From Bacillota bacterium (GTDB lineage: Bacteria > Bacillota > Clostridia > Acetivibrionales > DSM-27016): a DNA stretch of 64,000 nt. Location: positions 1-64,000 of the forward strand of contig JAEWDM010000006.1 in the NCBI GenBank assembly GCA_023390115.1, read 5' to 3'. The notes under the pieces were generated by a model. The model did no database searches, had not been told where the DNA came from, and saw only the letters and a list, made by a program, of their open reading frames with translations. Below are positions 28,462 through 36,432 of the stretch, piece after piece. Made by a program: the position numbers and the translations under genes. Every line of letters begins with the position of its first letter. The stretch's first letter is position 1.

Positions 28462-29049
28462 ATGATAAGAGATTCCGAAATTGCGCGAAGAACAAATGAG
28501 ACAGACATAGTTTTGAGAATAAATATAGACGGCAGCGGTAAGAGTGACATTGATACGGGAGTGGGCTTTTTCGACCACATGCTGAACCTGTTTGCCGCCC
28601 ACGGGCTTTTTGACCTTTTTGTCAAGGCGGAAGGAGACCTGAAGGTGGACGCCCACCATACCGTTGAGGATGTGGGAATAGCACTCGGGCAGGCACTTAA
28701 AAAGGCGGCGGGAGACAAAAAATCCATAAGGAGGTACGGAACCTCGTATTTGCCAATGGATGAAGCCCTTGCAATGGTGGTGCTGGACTTTGGGGGCAGG
28801 CCGTTTTTGGTTATGGACGCAGGCTTTGTGCGTGACAGGGTGGGCGAAATGGACACCGAGCTGGTAGAGGAATTTTTCAGGGCCGTGGCATTTAATGCAG
28901 GGCTCACACTGCATATAAAGGTGCTGTACGGAAGCAATACCCACCACATGATAGAGGCTGTGTTCAAGGCCTTTGGACGTGCCTTGGACGAGGCCACAGG
29001 AATGGACGGCAGAATTAAGGGAGTAATGTCTACTAAAGGGATATTATAA
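28462..29049 (+). CDS. hisB: Imidazoleglycerol-phosphate dehydratase
   Basis: A 195-residue monofunctional HisB, dehydrating imidazole glycerol phosphate. It begins IRDSEIARRTNETDI and holds the Mn-binding histidine motifs GFFDHML, DAHHTVEDVG and SNTHHMIEAVFKAFGRAL. No fused phosphatase domain, and no histidinol phosphatase lies in this operon, so that enzyme is encoded elsewhere. ATG 28462 follows CTGGAGGT; upstream open frame to 28423 is not used. Confidence 0.95.
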   Translation: MIRDSEIARRTNETDIVLRINIDGSGKSDIDTGVGFFDHMLNLFAAHGLFDLFVKAEGDLKVDAHHTVEDVGIALGQALKKAAGDKKSIRRYGTSYLPMDEALAMVVLDFGGRPFLVMDAGFVRDRVGEMDTELVEEFFRAVAFNAGLTLHIKVLYGSNTHHMIEAVFKAFGRALDEATGMDGRIKGVMSTKGIL

Positions 29050-29075
29050 TATATTTTTACGGAAGGAAGAACAAA

Positions 29076-29960
29076 ATGCTGATAAATGACACCAGCTTTA
29101 TAGAGCTGCCGGTATTTATTAAGGGGAAGGTAAGAAATGTTTATGATTTGGGAGATAAGCTGCTGATTGTGGTAACGGACAGGATATCGGCTTTTGATGT
29201 CGTTTTCCCCAATCTTATTCCCAATAAGGGCAGGGTTTTAAACAGCATATCGGAGTTTTGGTTTGAGTACACCTCCGATGTTGTAGGAAATCATGTCATT
29301 ACCACGGATGTATCGCTGTATCCCGGGGGACTGTCGAGTTTTAAGGAGGAGCTTCAGGGAAGATCGATGCTTGTGAAGAAGGTTAAGATGGCGGAGGCTG
29401 AATGTATTGTAAGAGGATATCTTGAAGGGTCGGGGCTTAAGGATTATCAGGAGACGGGAAGCATTTGCGGCATAAAGCTTCCGGCAGGCTTAAGGCAGGG
29501 CCAGAGGCTCCCCGAACCGATATTTACCCCTTCCACAAAGGCTTTGGAGGGGCATGACGAAAATGTTTCCTTTGACGAGCTGGCAAACAGGATAGGGCGC
29601 GGTTTGGCCCAAAAGCTTAAGGATGTGAGCATAGCGCTCTATAACAAGGCCAGCCGCCATGCCGAAAGCAAGGGCCTTATCCTTGCCGACACCAAGTTTG
29701 AGTTTGGAATTTTAGACGGAGAGCTTACAGCCGCCGACGAGATGTTTACTCCCGACTCATCAAGATTCTGGGACGCATCGGAATATGAGGTGGGAAGAGC
29801 GCAAAAGAGCTTTGACAAGCAGTTTGTAAGGGAGTATCTTGAGAAGGTGAAATGGGATAAAAAGCCCCCGGCTCCCGAGCTCCCCGCAGAGGTTATTGAA
29901 AAGACAGAGGCAAAGTATATAGAGGCATATGAAAGAATTACGGGAAGGAAGCTTGGTTAG
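29076..29960 (+). CDS. purC: SAICAR synthetase (long form) inside the his operon
   Basis: Phosphoribosylaminoimidazole-succinocarboxamide synthase, which joins aspartate to CAIR in purine synthesis. KGKVRNVYDLGDKLLIVVTDRISAFDVV, RSMLVKKVKMAEAECIVRGYLEGSG and ILADTKFEFGI are family signatures (quoted in part elsewhere). At 294 residues it is the longer yeast-like class with C-terminal extension, not the about 235-residue common bacterial form. It lies between hisB and hisH, 26 and 36 bases from each, in the same direction. The link is metabolic: HisH/HisF releases AICAR, the next-but-one purine intermediate. ATG 29076 follows ACGGAAGGA. Confidence 0.94.
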   Translation: MLINDTSFIELPVFIKGKVRNVYDLGDKLLIVVTDRISAFDVVFPNLIPNKGRVLNSISEFWFEYTSDVVGNHVITTDVSLYPGGLSSFKEELQGRSMLVKKVKMAEAECIVRGYLEGSGLKDYQETGSICGIKLPAGLRQGQRLPEPIFTPSTKALEGHDENVSFDELANRIGRGLAQKLKDVSIALYNKASRHAESKGLILADTKFEFGILDGELTAADEMFTPDSSRFWDASEYEVGRAQKSFDKQFVREYLEKVKWDKKPPAPELPAEVIEKTEAKYIEAYERITGRKLG

Positions 29961-29996
29961 TGGCATTTTAGAGGAAGTGAAGGGCGGGGATACCTT

Positions 29997-30608
29997 TTGA
30001 TTGCTATAATTGATTATGGTGTGGGGAATTTAAGAAGCGTAGAGAAAGCATTCGGATTTATAGGGGCTGAGGCTGTGGTGTCCTCAGACAGGGAGCTTAT
30101 TCTTGGGGCGGATGCCGTAGTCCTCCCCGGTGTGGGAGCGTTTGCCGATGCAATGGACAGCCTTGAAAGGTTTGATATGATAAGCACGGTAAAGGCTGCA
30201 ATAGACCAGGGCAAGCCTTTTTTGGGAATATGCTTAGGGATGCAGCTTCTGTTCGATTACAGTGAGGAGGGCGGGGAGAGGGTTGAGGGCCTGGGAATTT
30301 TAAAGGGCTCTATAAGACAGCTTCCTTTGGATATGGGACTTAAGGTTCCCCACATGGGGTGGAATTCCATAAAAACGGGCGGGGACTGCGCTGTTTTTCA
30401 CAATCTTTCATCCAGGCCCTATGTATATTTTGTGCACTCATACTATCTGACGGCTGAGGACAGGGGCATTGTTGCGGCGACCACAAGGTATGGAATTGAA
30501 TTCGACGTTGCCGTATGCAGGGATAAGGTTTGTGCGACACAGTTCCATCCTGAAAAAAGCGGTGAAACGGGACTTCAAATCTTGAAGAATTGGGTGGCGG
30601 CCATATAA
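29997..30608 (+). CDS. hisH: Imidazole glycerol phosphate synthase, glutaminase subunit
   Basis: A 203-residue class I glutamine amidotransferase supplying ammonia to HisF. The nucleophile cysteine is in FLGICLGMQLLF (about C79); His and Glu of the triad are in QFHPEKSGETG near residue 183. IDYGVGNLRSVEKAF is the family N-terminus. TTG 29997 is the only start giving this N-terminus and follows GGGCGGGGA. Confidence 0.95.
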   Translation: MIAIIDYGVGNLRSVEKAFGFIGAEAVVSSDRELILGADAVVLPGVGAFADAMDSLERFDMISTVKAAIDQGKPFLGICLGMQLLFDYSEEGGERVEGLGILKGSIRQLPLDMGLKVPHMGWNSIKTGGDCAVFHNLSSRPYVYFVHSYYLTAEDRGIVAATTRYGIEFDVAVCRDKVCATQFHPEKSGETGLQILKNWVAAI

Positions 30609-30631
30609 AAACGCTTATTGGGAGGTAAACG

Positions 30632-31345
30632 ATGATAATATATCCGGCGGTGGATATTAAGGACGGGAAATGTGTAAGACTCTCACAGGGAAGGTTTAGC
30701 CAGATGACTGTCTATTCGGACAAGCCTGCCGATATGGCATCCAAGTGGCAGGCTGAAGGGGCGGAATACCTGCATGTGGTAGACCTTGACGGTGCCAGAA
30801 CGGGAGAGCCCTCAAATATAGGAGTAATAAGCGAAATGGCTTCTGCGGCGGCAATCCCGGTACAGGTGGGAGGGGGCATAAGAAGCATAGATGCGATAGA
30901 GAAGATACTGTCTAAGGGCATAAGCCGCGTGATACTGGGTACATCGGCGGTTAGGAATCCCGAGCTGGTAAAAAGCGCTGTGAACACGTTTGGAAGCGGC
31001 ATAGCTATAGGGATAGATGCGATAAATGGAATGGTAGCCATTGAGGGCTGGGAGAAAACCAGTGAATTTACGGCCGTGGAGTTTGCCAAAAGAATGGCGG
31101 GGCTTGGGGTAAAAACAATAATATATACCGATATATCGAGGGATGGTATGCTCTCAGGGCCTAATCTGAATGCTATGAGGGAAATGCTTCAGGAGGCCGG
31201 GCTTGAGGTTATTGCTTCAGGCGGAGTGGGCAGCCTTAAGGACATTGAGGATTTAAGGGATATAGGCATGCCCGGAGCCATAGTGGGAAAGGCGCTCTAT
31301 ACAGGCAATGTGGACTTGAAAAGAGCTATAGAGGTTGCCAAATAA
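30632..31345 (+). CDS. hisA: ProFAR isomerase
   Basis: A 237-residue (beta/alpha)8 barrel that opens the ribose ring of ProFAR (Amadori rearrangement). YPAVDIKDGKCVRLSQG carries the first catalytic Asp, IYTDISRDGMLSGPN the second; VQVGGGIRS and ASGGVGSLKDIEDL are the two phosphate-binding motifs. ATG 30632 follows TTGGGAGGT. Confidence 0.96.
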   Translation: MIIYPAVDIKDGKCVRLSQGRFSQMTVYSDKPADMASKWQAEGAEYLHVVDLDGARTGEPSNIGVISEMASAAAIPVQVGGGIRSIDAIEKILSKGISRVILGTSAVRNPELVKSAVNTFGSGIAIGIDAINGMVAIEGWEKTSEFTAVEFAKRMAGLGVKTIIYTDISRDGMLSGPNLNAMREMLQEAGLEVIASGGVGSLKDIEDLRDIGMPGAIVGKALYTGNVDLKRAIEVAK

Positions 31346-31387
31346 GGCGGTGCATGTGCTGCCAGCAGGGGAAATGGGTGATTAGAT

Positions 31388-32149
31388 ATGCTGACAAAAC
31401 GTATTATTCCGTGCCTGGACGTACACGGAGGAAGAGTTGTCAAGGGCATCAATTTTGTTAATATAAGGGATGCGGGTGATCCTGTGGAGGTTGCTGCAAT
31501 ATACGACAAGGCGGGGGCCGACGAGCTTACCTTTCTGGATATCACTGCATCCAGCGATGCCAGGGCCATTATGCTGGATGTGGTTCGAAGGGTTGCGGAG
31601 CAGGTTTTTATACCGTTTACGGTAGGCGGCGGCATACGGTCTGTAGATGACTTCAGGGAGATATTGAAGGCAGGCGCCGATAAGATATCGGTTAATTCTG
31701 CCGCACTGAAACGTCCGGAGCTCATTTCGGAGGCGGCCTGGAGATTCGGAAACCAGTGTGTGGTTGTGGCAATTGATGCTAAAAGGAGACAGAACGGATC
31801 GGGCTGGGAGGTTTATCTGAACGGGGGAAGGGTAAACACCGGAAGGGATGCGGTGGAATGGGCCGCAGAGGCTGAAAAGCTTGGAGCGGGGGAGATACTG
31901 CTGACAAGCATGGATTGCGACGGCACCAAAAACGGATATGATATAGAGCTTACCAGGTCTGTATCGGAGAGTGTGAAAATACCTGTTATAGCGTCCGGCG
32001 GAGCAGGGACCATGGAGCATTTTTATGAGGCTCTTACAGACGGAAAAGCGGATGCGGTGCTTGCGGCGTCGCTTTTTCATTACAGGGAGATGGAGATAAG
32101 GGATTTGAAGGCATATTTAAGGCGAAAGGGCCTTGAGGTGAGATTGTAG
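31388..32149 (+). CDS. hisF: Imidazole glycerol phosphate synthase, cyclase subunit
   Basis: A 253-residue barrel paired with HisH; it forms imidazole glycerol phosphate and AICAR. RIIPCLDVHGGRVVKG carries catalytic Asp11, VVVAIDAKR the second Asp near 130; FTVGGGIRSVDDF and ASGGAGTMEHF bind phosphate. ATG 31388 sits 42 bases after hisA. The next gene in this direction is not hisI but an inserted ATPase. Confidence 0.96.
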   Translation: MLTKRIIPCLDVHGGRVVKGINFVNIRDAGDPVEVAAIYDKAGADELTFLDITASSDARAIMLDVVRRVAEQVFIPFTVGGGIRSVDDFREILKAGADKISVNSAALKRPELISEAAWRFGNQCVVVAIDAKRRQNGSGWEVYLNGGRVNTGRDAVEWAAEAEKLGAGEILLTSMDCDGTKNGYDIELTRSVSESVKIPVIASGGAGTMEHFYEALTDGKADAVLAASLFHYREMEIRDLKAYLRRKGLEVRL

Positions 32150-32199
32150 GCTATAGTTTCAGTTGCTTAAACGTTTTGTTTAAAGGAAAGGTGCGTATA

Positions 32200-33426
32200 A
32201 TGATAAAGTCAATTCAACTTGAGAATTTTTTTAGTTTTGAAAATACCAAGATTGAATTTAGCACAAAGGAAAATGTTCTTGTCGGAATTAACGGCTCAGG
32301 TAAATCTAATCTGTTGAAAGCAATCCAATTCCTTAAAGAGGGAGTAGCCGGAATTGGTCTTAGAAAGCTTATAATAGATACATGGGGTGGCTTTGACGCA
32401 ATTTGCTTTTGCGGAGAGAGTAACCGAAAGGAAAGCGTGTCAATCACATTTGAGCTTGATTTTAATGTGCTTAAAGATTTTGGGTTTAATTTTAATAAGG
32501 ATGTGACTTACAGAATAACTGTAGACAGGAAGCCGGGGCAGGATAATTATTACGTATCGTCGGAACAATTATTCCAGGAAGAAGGATTTTATAATAAAAG
32601 CACTAAAACGAAGGAAGACTATATATTTTTGAAGTTTGAAAACGGAAGAGGGGTTATATATGGGATCAGCGGACAGAAATCCAGGCCTGAGCTCATGGTT
32701 CCCTATGAAAATTTCGATCCTCAGGAGCTTGCACTGTCTCAGATAAATGATCCCGTAAGGTTTTTAATACAGTATGCCGTTCGTGAGGCTGTAAGAAAGA
32801 TAACTGTGTATAATTATTTTGATACTACACCTGACAGCCCTATAAGAAAGCCTATGAAGCCTTCCGGAGAGAAAAGGCTGCTGCATGACGGAAGCAATCT
32901 TCCGCAAATGCTGAATACAATAAAAATAAATCACCGCAAAGACTATTTAAAAATGGTGGAAGTGCTGAATGAGGTTAATGAAAATTTTAAAGGCTTTGAG
33001 TTTAATCCCATAGGTGGAAACATAGAGCTTATGCTCGAGGAAGCAGGCCTTAACAGGCTGCTTCATGTGACACATATATCGGACGGAACACTCAGGTTTT
33101 TATGCCTTATGTCCATTATTTTCAATCCTGAGCGCGGGTGTCTTGTGTGTATAGATGAGCCTGAGGTCGGGCTTCATCCCGATATGATAATGAACCTTGC
33201 AAATGCGATAGCCGAAGCTTCCGAGACTACACAGTTTATAATTGCCACACATTCTGAGAATTTTCTGAATCATTTTAATCTAGACAGAATCAGGATATTT
33301 GATAAGGATGAAGAGAACAGGACAGTTGTAAATTCCTTTACCGAGGAGGATTTTAAAGGTTGGTATGACAGCTATTCTCCCGGTAAGATGTGGAGAGCGG
33401 GGGATATCGGTGGCAACAGGTGGTAA
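32200..33426 (+). CDS. OLD/RecF-like AAA ATPase, copy 2, inside the his operon
   Basis: A 408-residue ABC-class ATPase of the AAA_21 type. Walker A GINGSGKSN lies at about residues 29-37, the signature HISDGTLRFLCLM near 293, Walker B CLVCIDEPEVGLHPD near 325 and the H-loop FIIATHSENFLNHF near 355. It is organised like the ATPase at 7862-9100 but only distantly similar outside the motifs. ATG 32200 follows AAAGGAAAGGTG; an upstream in-frame codon at 32176 lacks an RBS. It separates hisF from hisIE together with the next, overlapping gene. Transcription as part of the his operon is implied. Role in anti-phage defence is inference from the ATPase/Toprim pairing. Confidence 0.82.
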   Translation: MIKSIQLENFFSFENTKIEFSTKENVLVGINGSGKSNLLKAIQFLKEGVAGIGLRKLIIDTWGGFDAICFCGESNRKESVSITFELDFNVLKDFGFNFNKDVTYRITVDRKPGQDNYYVSSEQLFQEEGFYNKSTKTKEDYIFLKFENGRGVIYGISGQKSRPELMVPYENFDPQELALSQINDPVRFLIQYAVREAVRKITVYNYFDTTPDSPIRKPMKPSGEKRLLHDGSNLPQMLNTIKINHRKDYLKMVEVLNEVNENFKGFEFNPIGGNIELMLEEAGLNRLLHVTHISDGTLRFLCLMSIIFNPERGCLVCIDEPEVGLHPDMIMNLANAIAEASETTQFIIATHSENFLNHFNLDRIRIFDKDEENRTVVNSFTEEDFKGWYDSYSPGKMWRAGDIGGNRW

Positions 33427-33973
33427 CAGGATTTTATTTATTGAGGGCACTAGCGACGATTCAAACGGAGACTTAAAGCAGGGATTTAGCAGGCTGCTGT
33501 CGCAGAAGTTAAAGGGTAATATGCCCAAAATTAATATGGGAAACAGTACGGAGGAAACACTTAGAAAGCTGAAATACTGTAAAAAGGATGTGTCTGGCTT
33601 TGCACTGATCGATCTTGATGGGTGTGAACAGGAGAGAGGTAAAAGGCTGAAGGATATTGAAAATGAATATAGTATTGGAGATAAGAGCCGGATATATTTT
33701 ATGATACAGGAAATGGAGGCATGGTTTTTATCACAGCCTGAGATACTGAATGAATTCTATGGAGAAAATATTTCTGCCAAAATCCCTGTAAAGAATGCCA
33801 AGCAATTTAATAATCCTGATGAAGTTCTTGAGAATCTCACAGAGAAAACAAGAAGGGGCAAGTACCATAAGGTCAGGCATGGTGTTCAATTGCTTAAAAG
33901 ATTGGACGCAAATAGGCTTCAGGAGTATTTTTCGGATTTTGATGAGCTTGTAAAAAGACTTGATTGCAAGTAA
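33410..33973 (+). CDS. Toprim-like DUF4276-type protein, copy 2
   Basis: About 187 residues. N-terminal NRILFIEGTSDDSNGDLK, then FALIDLDGCEQER near residue 65 and YFMIQEMEAWFLSQPE near 102 form the E-G / D-x-D / E-x-W-F set seen in the protein at 9104-9700. C-terminal KTRRGKYHKVRHGVQLLKRLD resembles the KYHK/KKGD region of copy 1 in position. GTG 33410, preceded by GAGCGGGGGA, gives a 17-base overlap with the ATPase stop; the frame is open further up to 33365. Toprim-type metal-dependent nuclease activity is possible, not shown. Confidence 0.7.
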   Translation: MATGGNRILFIEGTSDDSNGDLKQGFSRLLSQKLKGNMPKINMGNSTEETLRKLKYCKKDVSGFALIDLDGCEQERGKRLKDIENEYSIGDKSRIYFMIQEMEAWFLSQPEILNEFYGENISAKIPVKNAKQFNNPDEVLENLTEKTRRGKYHKVRHGVQLLKRLDANRLQEYFSDFDELVKRLDCK

Positions 33974-34020
33974 AATGTTGCTTATTGCAACAAAAATTAT
34001 AAATGTTGAGGATAATTATA

Positions 34021-34719
34021 ATGGAAAAATTATTTAACGAGTTGAAATTTGACGACAGGGGCTTGATACCTGTTGTGACACAGGATAACCGAACGGATGA
34101 GGTTCTTATGCTGGCATATATGAACAGAGAGGCCTTAGAGAAGACCCTTGAAACGGGGAAGGTTTATTACTGGAGCAGGAGCAGGTGGAAGCTGTGGCTT
34201 AAGGGGGAGACCTCGGGGCATTTCCAGCATGTAAAGTCCATAAGCTATGACTGCGACGGGGATACAATACTGATAAAGGCCGAGCAAAAGGGAGCGGCAT
34301 GCCATACCGGCCACCATTCCTGCTTTTACAGAAAATTGGACTTTGAGGCCATAAGCGGAGAAACAGTGCCCAGGGAAGAGCGACAGGCACAGGCCGGTAC
34401 TGTCCGGCATAACATTGCAGGTGAAGATGATGATAAAGACTTGTCAAAGGTCCTTAAAGAGGTATACAATATAGTGGTTGATCGGAAGGCTAACCCTAAG
34501 GAGGGCTCTTATACAAACTACCTTTTCCAGAAGGGACTGGATAAAATACTTAAGAAGGTGGGAGAAGAGGCGGCAGAGGTTATAATTGCGTCCAAGAATA
34601 CTGACAGCGGCAATATCAAGTGTGAGATAGCAGACCTGATGTATCACCTCTGCGTGCTTATGGTGGAAAAAGGGGTTGGGATGGAGGATGTATTTGACGA
34701 GCTTAAGGGACGAAGGTAG
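34021..34719 (+). CDS. hisI: Bifunctional phosphoribosyl-AMP cyclohydrolase / phosphoribosyl-ATP pyrophosphatase
   Basis: A 232-residue fusion of HisI (about 1-115) and HisE (about 135-232), steps 2 and 3 of histidine synthesis (often called hisIE). HisI shows MLAYMNREALEKTLETG, YYWSRSR, SYDCDGDT and CHTGHHSC, the zinc/Mg ligands. The usual WxKGETSG appears here as LWLKGETSG. HisE shows YTNYLFQKGLDKILKKVGEEAAEVIIA and DLMYHLCVLM. ATG 34021 follows TGAGGATAATTATA. It follows the ATPase/Toprim pair by 47 bases and ends the operon. Confidence 0.94.
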   Translation: MEKLFNELKFDDRGLIPVVTQDNRTDEVLMLAYMNREALEKTLETGKVYYWSRSRWKLWLKGETSGHFQHVKSISYDCDGDTILIKAEQKGAACHTGHHSCFYRKLDFEAISGETVPREERQAQAGTVRHNIAGEDDDKDLSKVLKEVYNIVVDRKANPKEGSYTNYLFQKGLDKILKKVGEEAAEVIIASKNTDSGNIKCEIADLMYHLCVLMVEKGVGMEDVFDELKGRR

Positions 34720-34814
34720 AAACAGACCTTATGGCGGATTCGCCTTACGGTGGAGGCACCTGGTGGTGAGGGCAGGCTGGATTGATATGCGGCGGCTTTG
34801 TGACAATATTAGTT

Positions 34815-35795
34815 ATGTATGGCGGTGAGCTTTTGAAGAAGACAGGCTTGAAAAAAGTGGTGCCATTTCGGCATGACGCTGAGATTTATTATAATATAGG
34901 CTTGAAGTATGCGGGCAGAAAGAAATTTGCCATGTCTGCCAGGTTTTTTGAGAGGGCGGCGGAAAAGGAGCCCTTTGATGCCGATTACCAGTTTAACCTT
35001 GCCTGTATATACGCTGAGCTGAGACAGACTGAAAAATCTAACAAAATAATGCTTGATATTTTAAAATATATTGACCCCACGCTTTCGGAATGTTATTTCG
35101 GGATAGGCTGCAATTATTTTGACATGGGAAATTTTAAAAAGTCCAGAGAATATTTTGAGGCATATACAAGGTTTGATCCTGACGGACAGTTTGCTGAAGA
35201 GACCAGCGATATTATATACTACCTGCAGATATATGAGGATATAGGCCATGACGGAAAAAGAGGCAAGCTTGCAGGCAAGCTTGCGGCAGAAGGCAGGAGA
35301 ATGCTTGATGAGGGCATGTACGCCAAAGCGTGCACAAAGCTTGAAAAGGCTGTAGAAATAGATACCGGAGCCATTTCGTTCAGAAACGACTTTTCCATGG
35401 CATGTTTCTTTACGGGACAAATAAATAAAGCGATCAGCCTTGCCAAAAGTGTTCTTAAGCTTCAGACAGATGATATTACAGCGAATTGCAACCTGACTCT
35501 GTTTTATGAATATGATCAGGAATTTGAGCTTTATGAGAGGCAGCTTAAGCTGATATCCAAATTAAGGGCAAAAAATCAGGATGAGTTTATGAAGCTAATC
35601 GAAACATATATAAAGCTTAAGCAGAGCTCCCATATAAAAGATTTTCTGAAGAAATTTTTAAAGAACAGCAAGAGGTTTATAAATAAAAAGGAAATCCGGA
35701 GTGTTTTAAACGGCATTGTTACGGATGATACAAAGGATAAGGAAATGAGGGAAATTATCAGAGAATCCCTGACTGCAAAGGATACAAGAAAGTGA
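34815..35795 (+). CDS. Tetratricopeptide-repeat protein
   Basis: A 326-residue protein of TPR-like helical repeats: DAEIYYNIGLKYAGRKKFAMSARFFERAA is a canonical pair, followed by YQFNLACIYAELRQTEKS, SECYFGIGCNYFDMGNFKKSREYFEAY and KACTKLEKAVEIDTG, spanning about residues 20-230. The C-terminal third is charged and helical without clear repeats. No signal peptide or catalytic domain is visible. The start is uncertain: TTG 34833 has the best RBS (GGCGGTGAG); ATG 34815 is the first ATG; the frame opens at 34782. A protein scaffold by family; partner unknown. It may be read through from hisIE, 95 bases upstream. Confidence 0.75.
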   Translation: MYGGELLKKTGLKKVVPFRHDAEIYYNIGLKYAGRKKFAMSARFFERAAEKEPFDADYQFNLACIYAELRQTEKSNKIMLDILKYIDPTLSECYFGIGCNYFDMGNFKKSREYFEAYTRFDPDGQFAEETSDIIYYLQIYEDIGHDGKRGKLAGKLAAEGRRMLDEGMYAKACTKLEKAVEIDTGAISFRNDFSMACFFTGQINKAISLAKSVLKLQTDDITANCNLTLFYEYDQEFELYERQLKLISKLRAKNQDEFMKLIETYIKLKQSSHIKDFLKKFLKNSKRFINKKEIRSVLNGIVTDDTKDKEMREIIRESLTAKDTRK

Positions 35796-36000
35796 AATTC
35801 TACTTGAATTTATGGCCTTTAGGCTTTTGCTTTCAGCCCTTCTTATGCATATATGAGTGACTTTCATAGTAAAATAAAGAAAAACGATGATTTTTCGATA
35901 TTTTGCTATGATAACAGTCATATTTGATTAATTATCGCACAATTTAGAAAAAAGACATATTTGATTCGGATTTGGATATTATATAATATTATAAATGTGA

Positions 36001-36027
36001 TTAGCACTCAAGTTTAGTGAGTGCTAA
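36001..36027 (+). promoter_or_regulatory. CIRCE operator (HrcA site)
   Basis: TTAGCACTC, nine bases, GAGTGCTAA: an exact match to the CIRCE inverted repeat bound by the heat-shock repressor HrcA, 32 bases before groES and just after an AT-rich -10-like TATAAT region. HrcA itself is not in the window. Confidence 0.97.
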
Positions 36028-36058
36028 CAAAATGAGATTTTAAAGGGAGGTAAAACTT

Positions 36059-36343
36059 ATGAAAATAAAGCCATTAGGAGACAGGGTTGTTATTAAAATG
36101 CTGGAAAGCGAAGAGACCACAAAGAGTGGTATTGTTTTGCCGGGTTCTGCAAAGGAGAAGCCTCAGGTTGCTGAAATAGTAGCTGTTGGCCCCGGTGCGG
36201 TTGTAGACGGCAAGGAAATTAAAATGGAAGTAAAGGTTGGAGACAAAGTACTTATAAGCAAGTATGCAGGGACAGAGGTTAAGTTTGACGGCCAGGAGCT
36301 GACAATATTAAAACAGAGCGACATTCTCGCAGTAGTTGAATAA
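36059..36343 (+). CDS. groES: Co-chaperonin GroES
   Basis: A 94-residue GroES: MKIKPLGDRVVIKMLESEETTKSGIVLP (quoted in part) with the mobile loop at about 16-32, and GDKVLISKYAGTEVKFDGQELTILKQSDILAVVE at the C-terminus. It caps the GroEL ring. ATG after AAAGGGAGG. Under CIRCE control and cotranscribed with groEL. Confidence 0.97.
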   Translation: MKIKPLGDRVVIKMLESEETTKSGIVLPGSAKEKPQVAEIVAVGPGAVVDGKEIKMEVKVGDKVLISKYAGTEVKFDGQELTILKQSDILAVVE

Positions 36344-36432
36344 GACAGCGCTTAAGCATTTTGTTGTGTATGGCTTAAAGCAATAGCCACAAGGAAAAAT
36401 AATTTTTCTTAGAATGAGGAGGTTTTGATAAT

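Noticed and set aside
31382..32080. Minus-strand 232-codon ORF
   Set aside because: Complete overlap with hisF, which has all family motifs.
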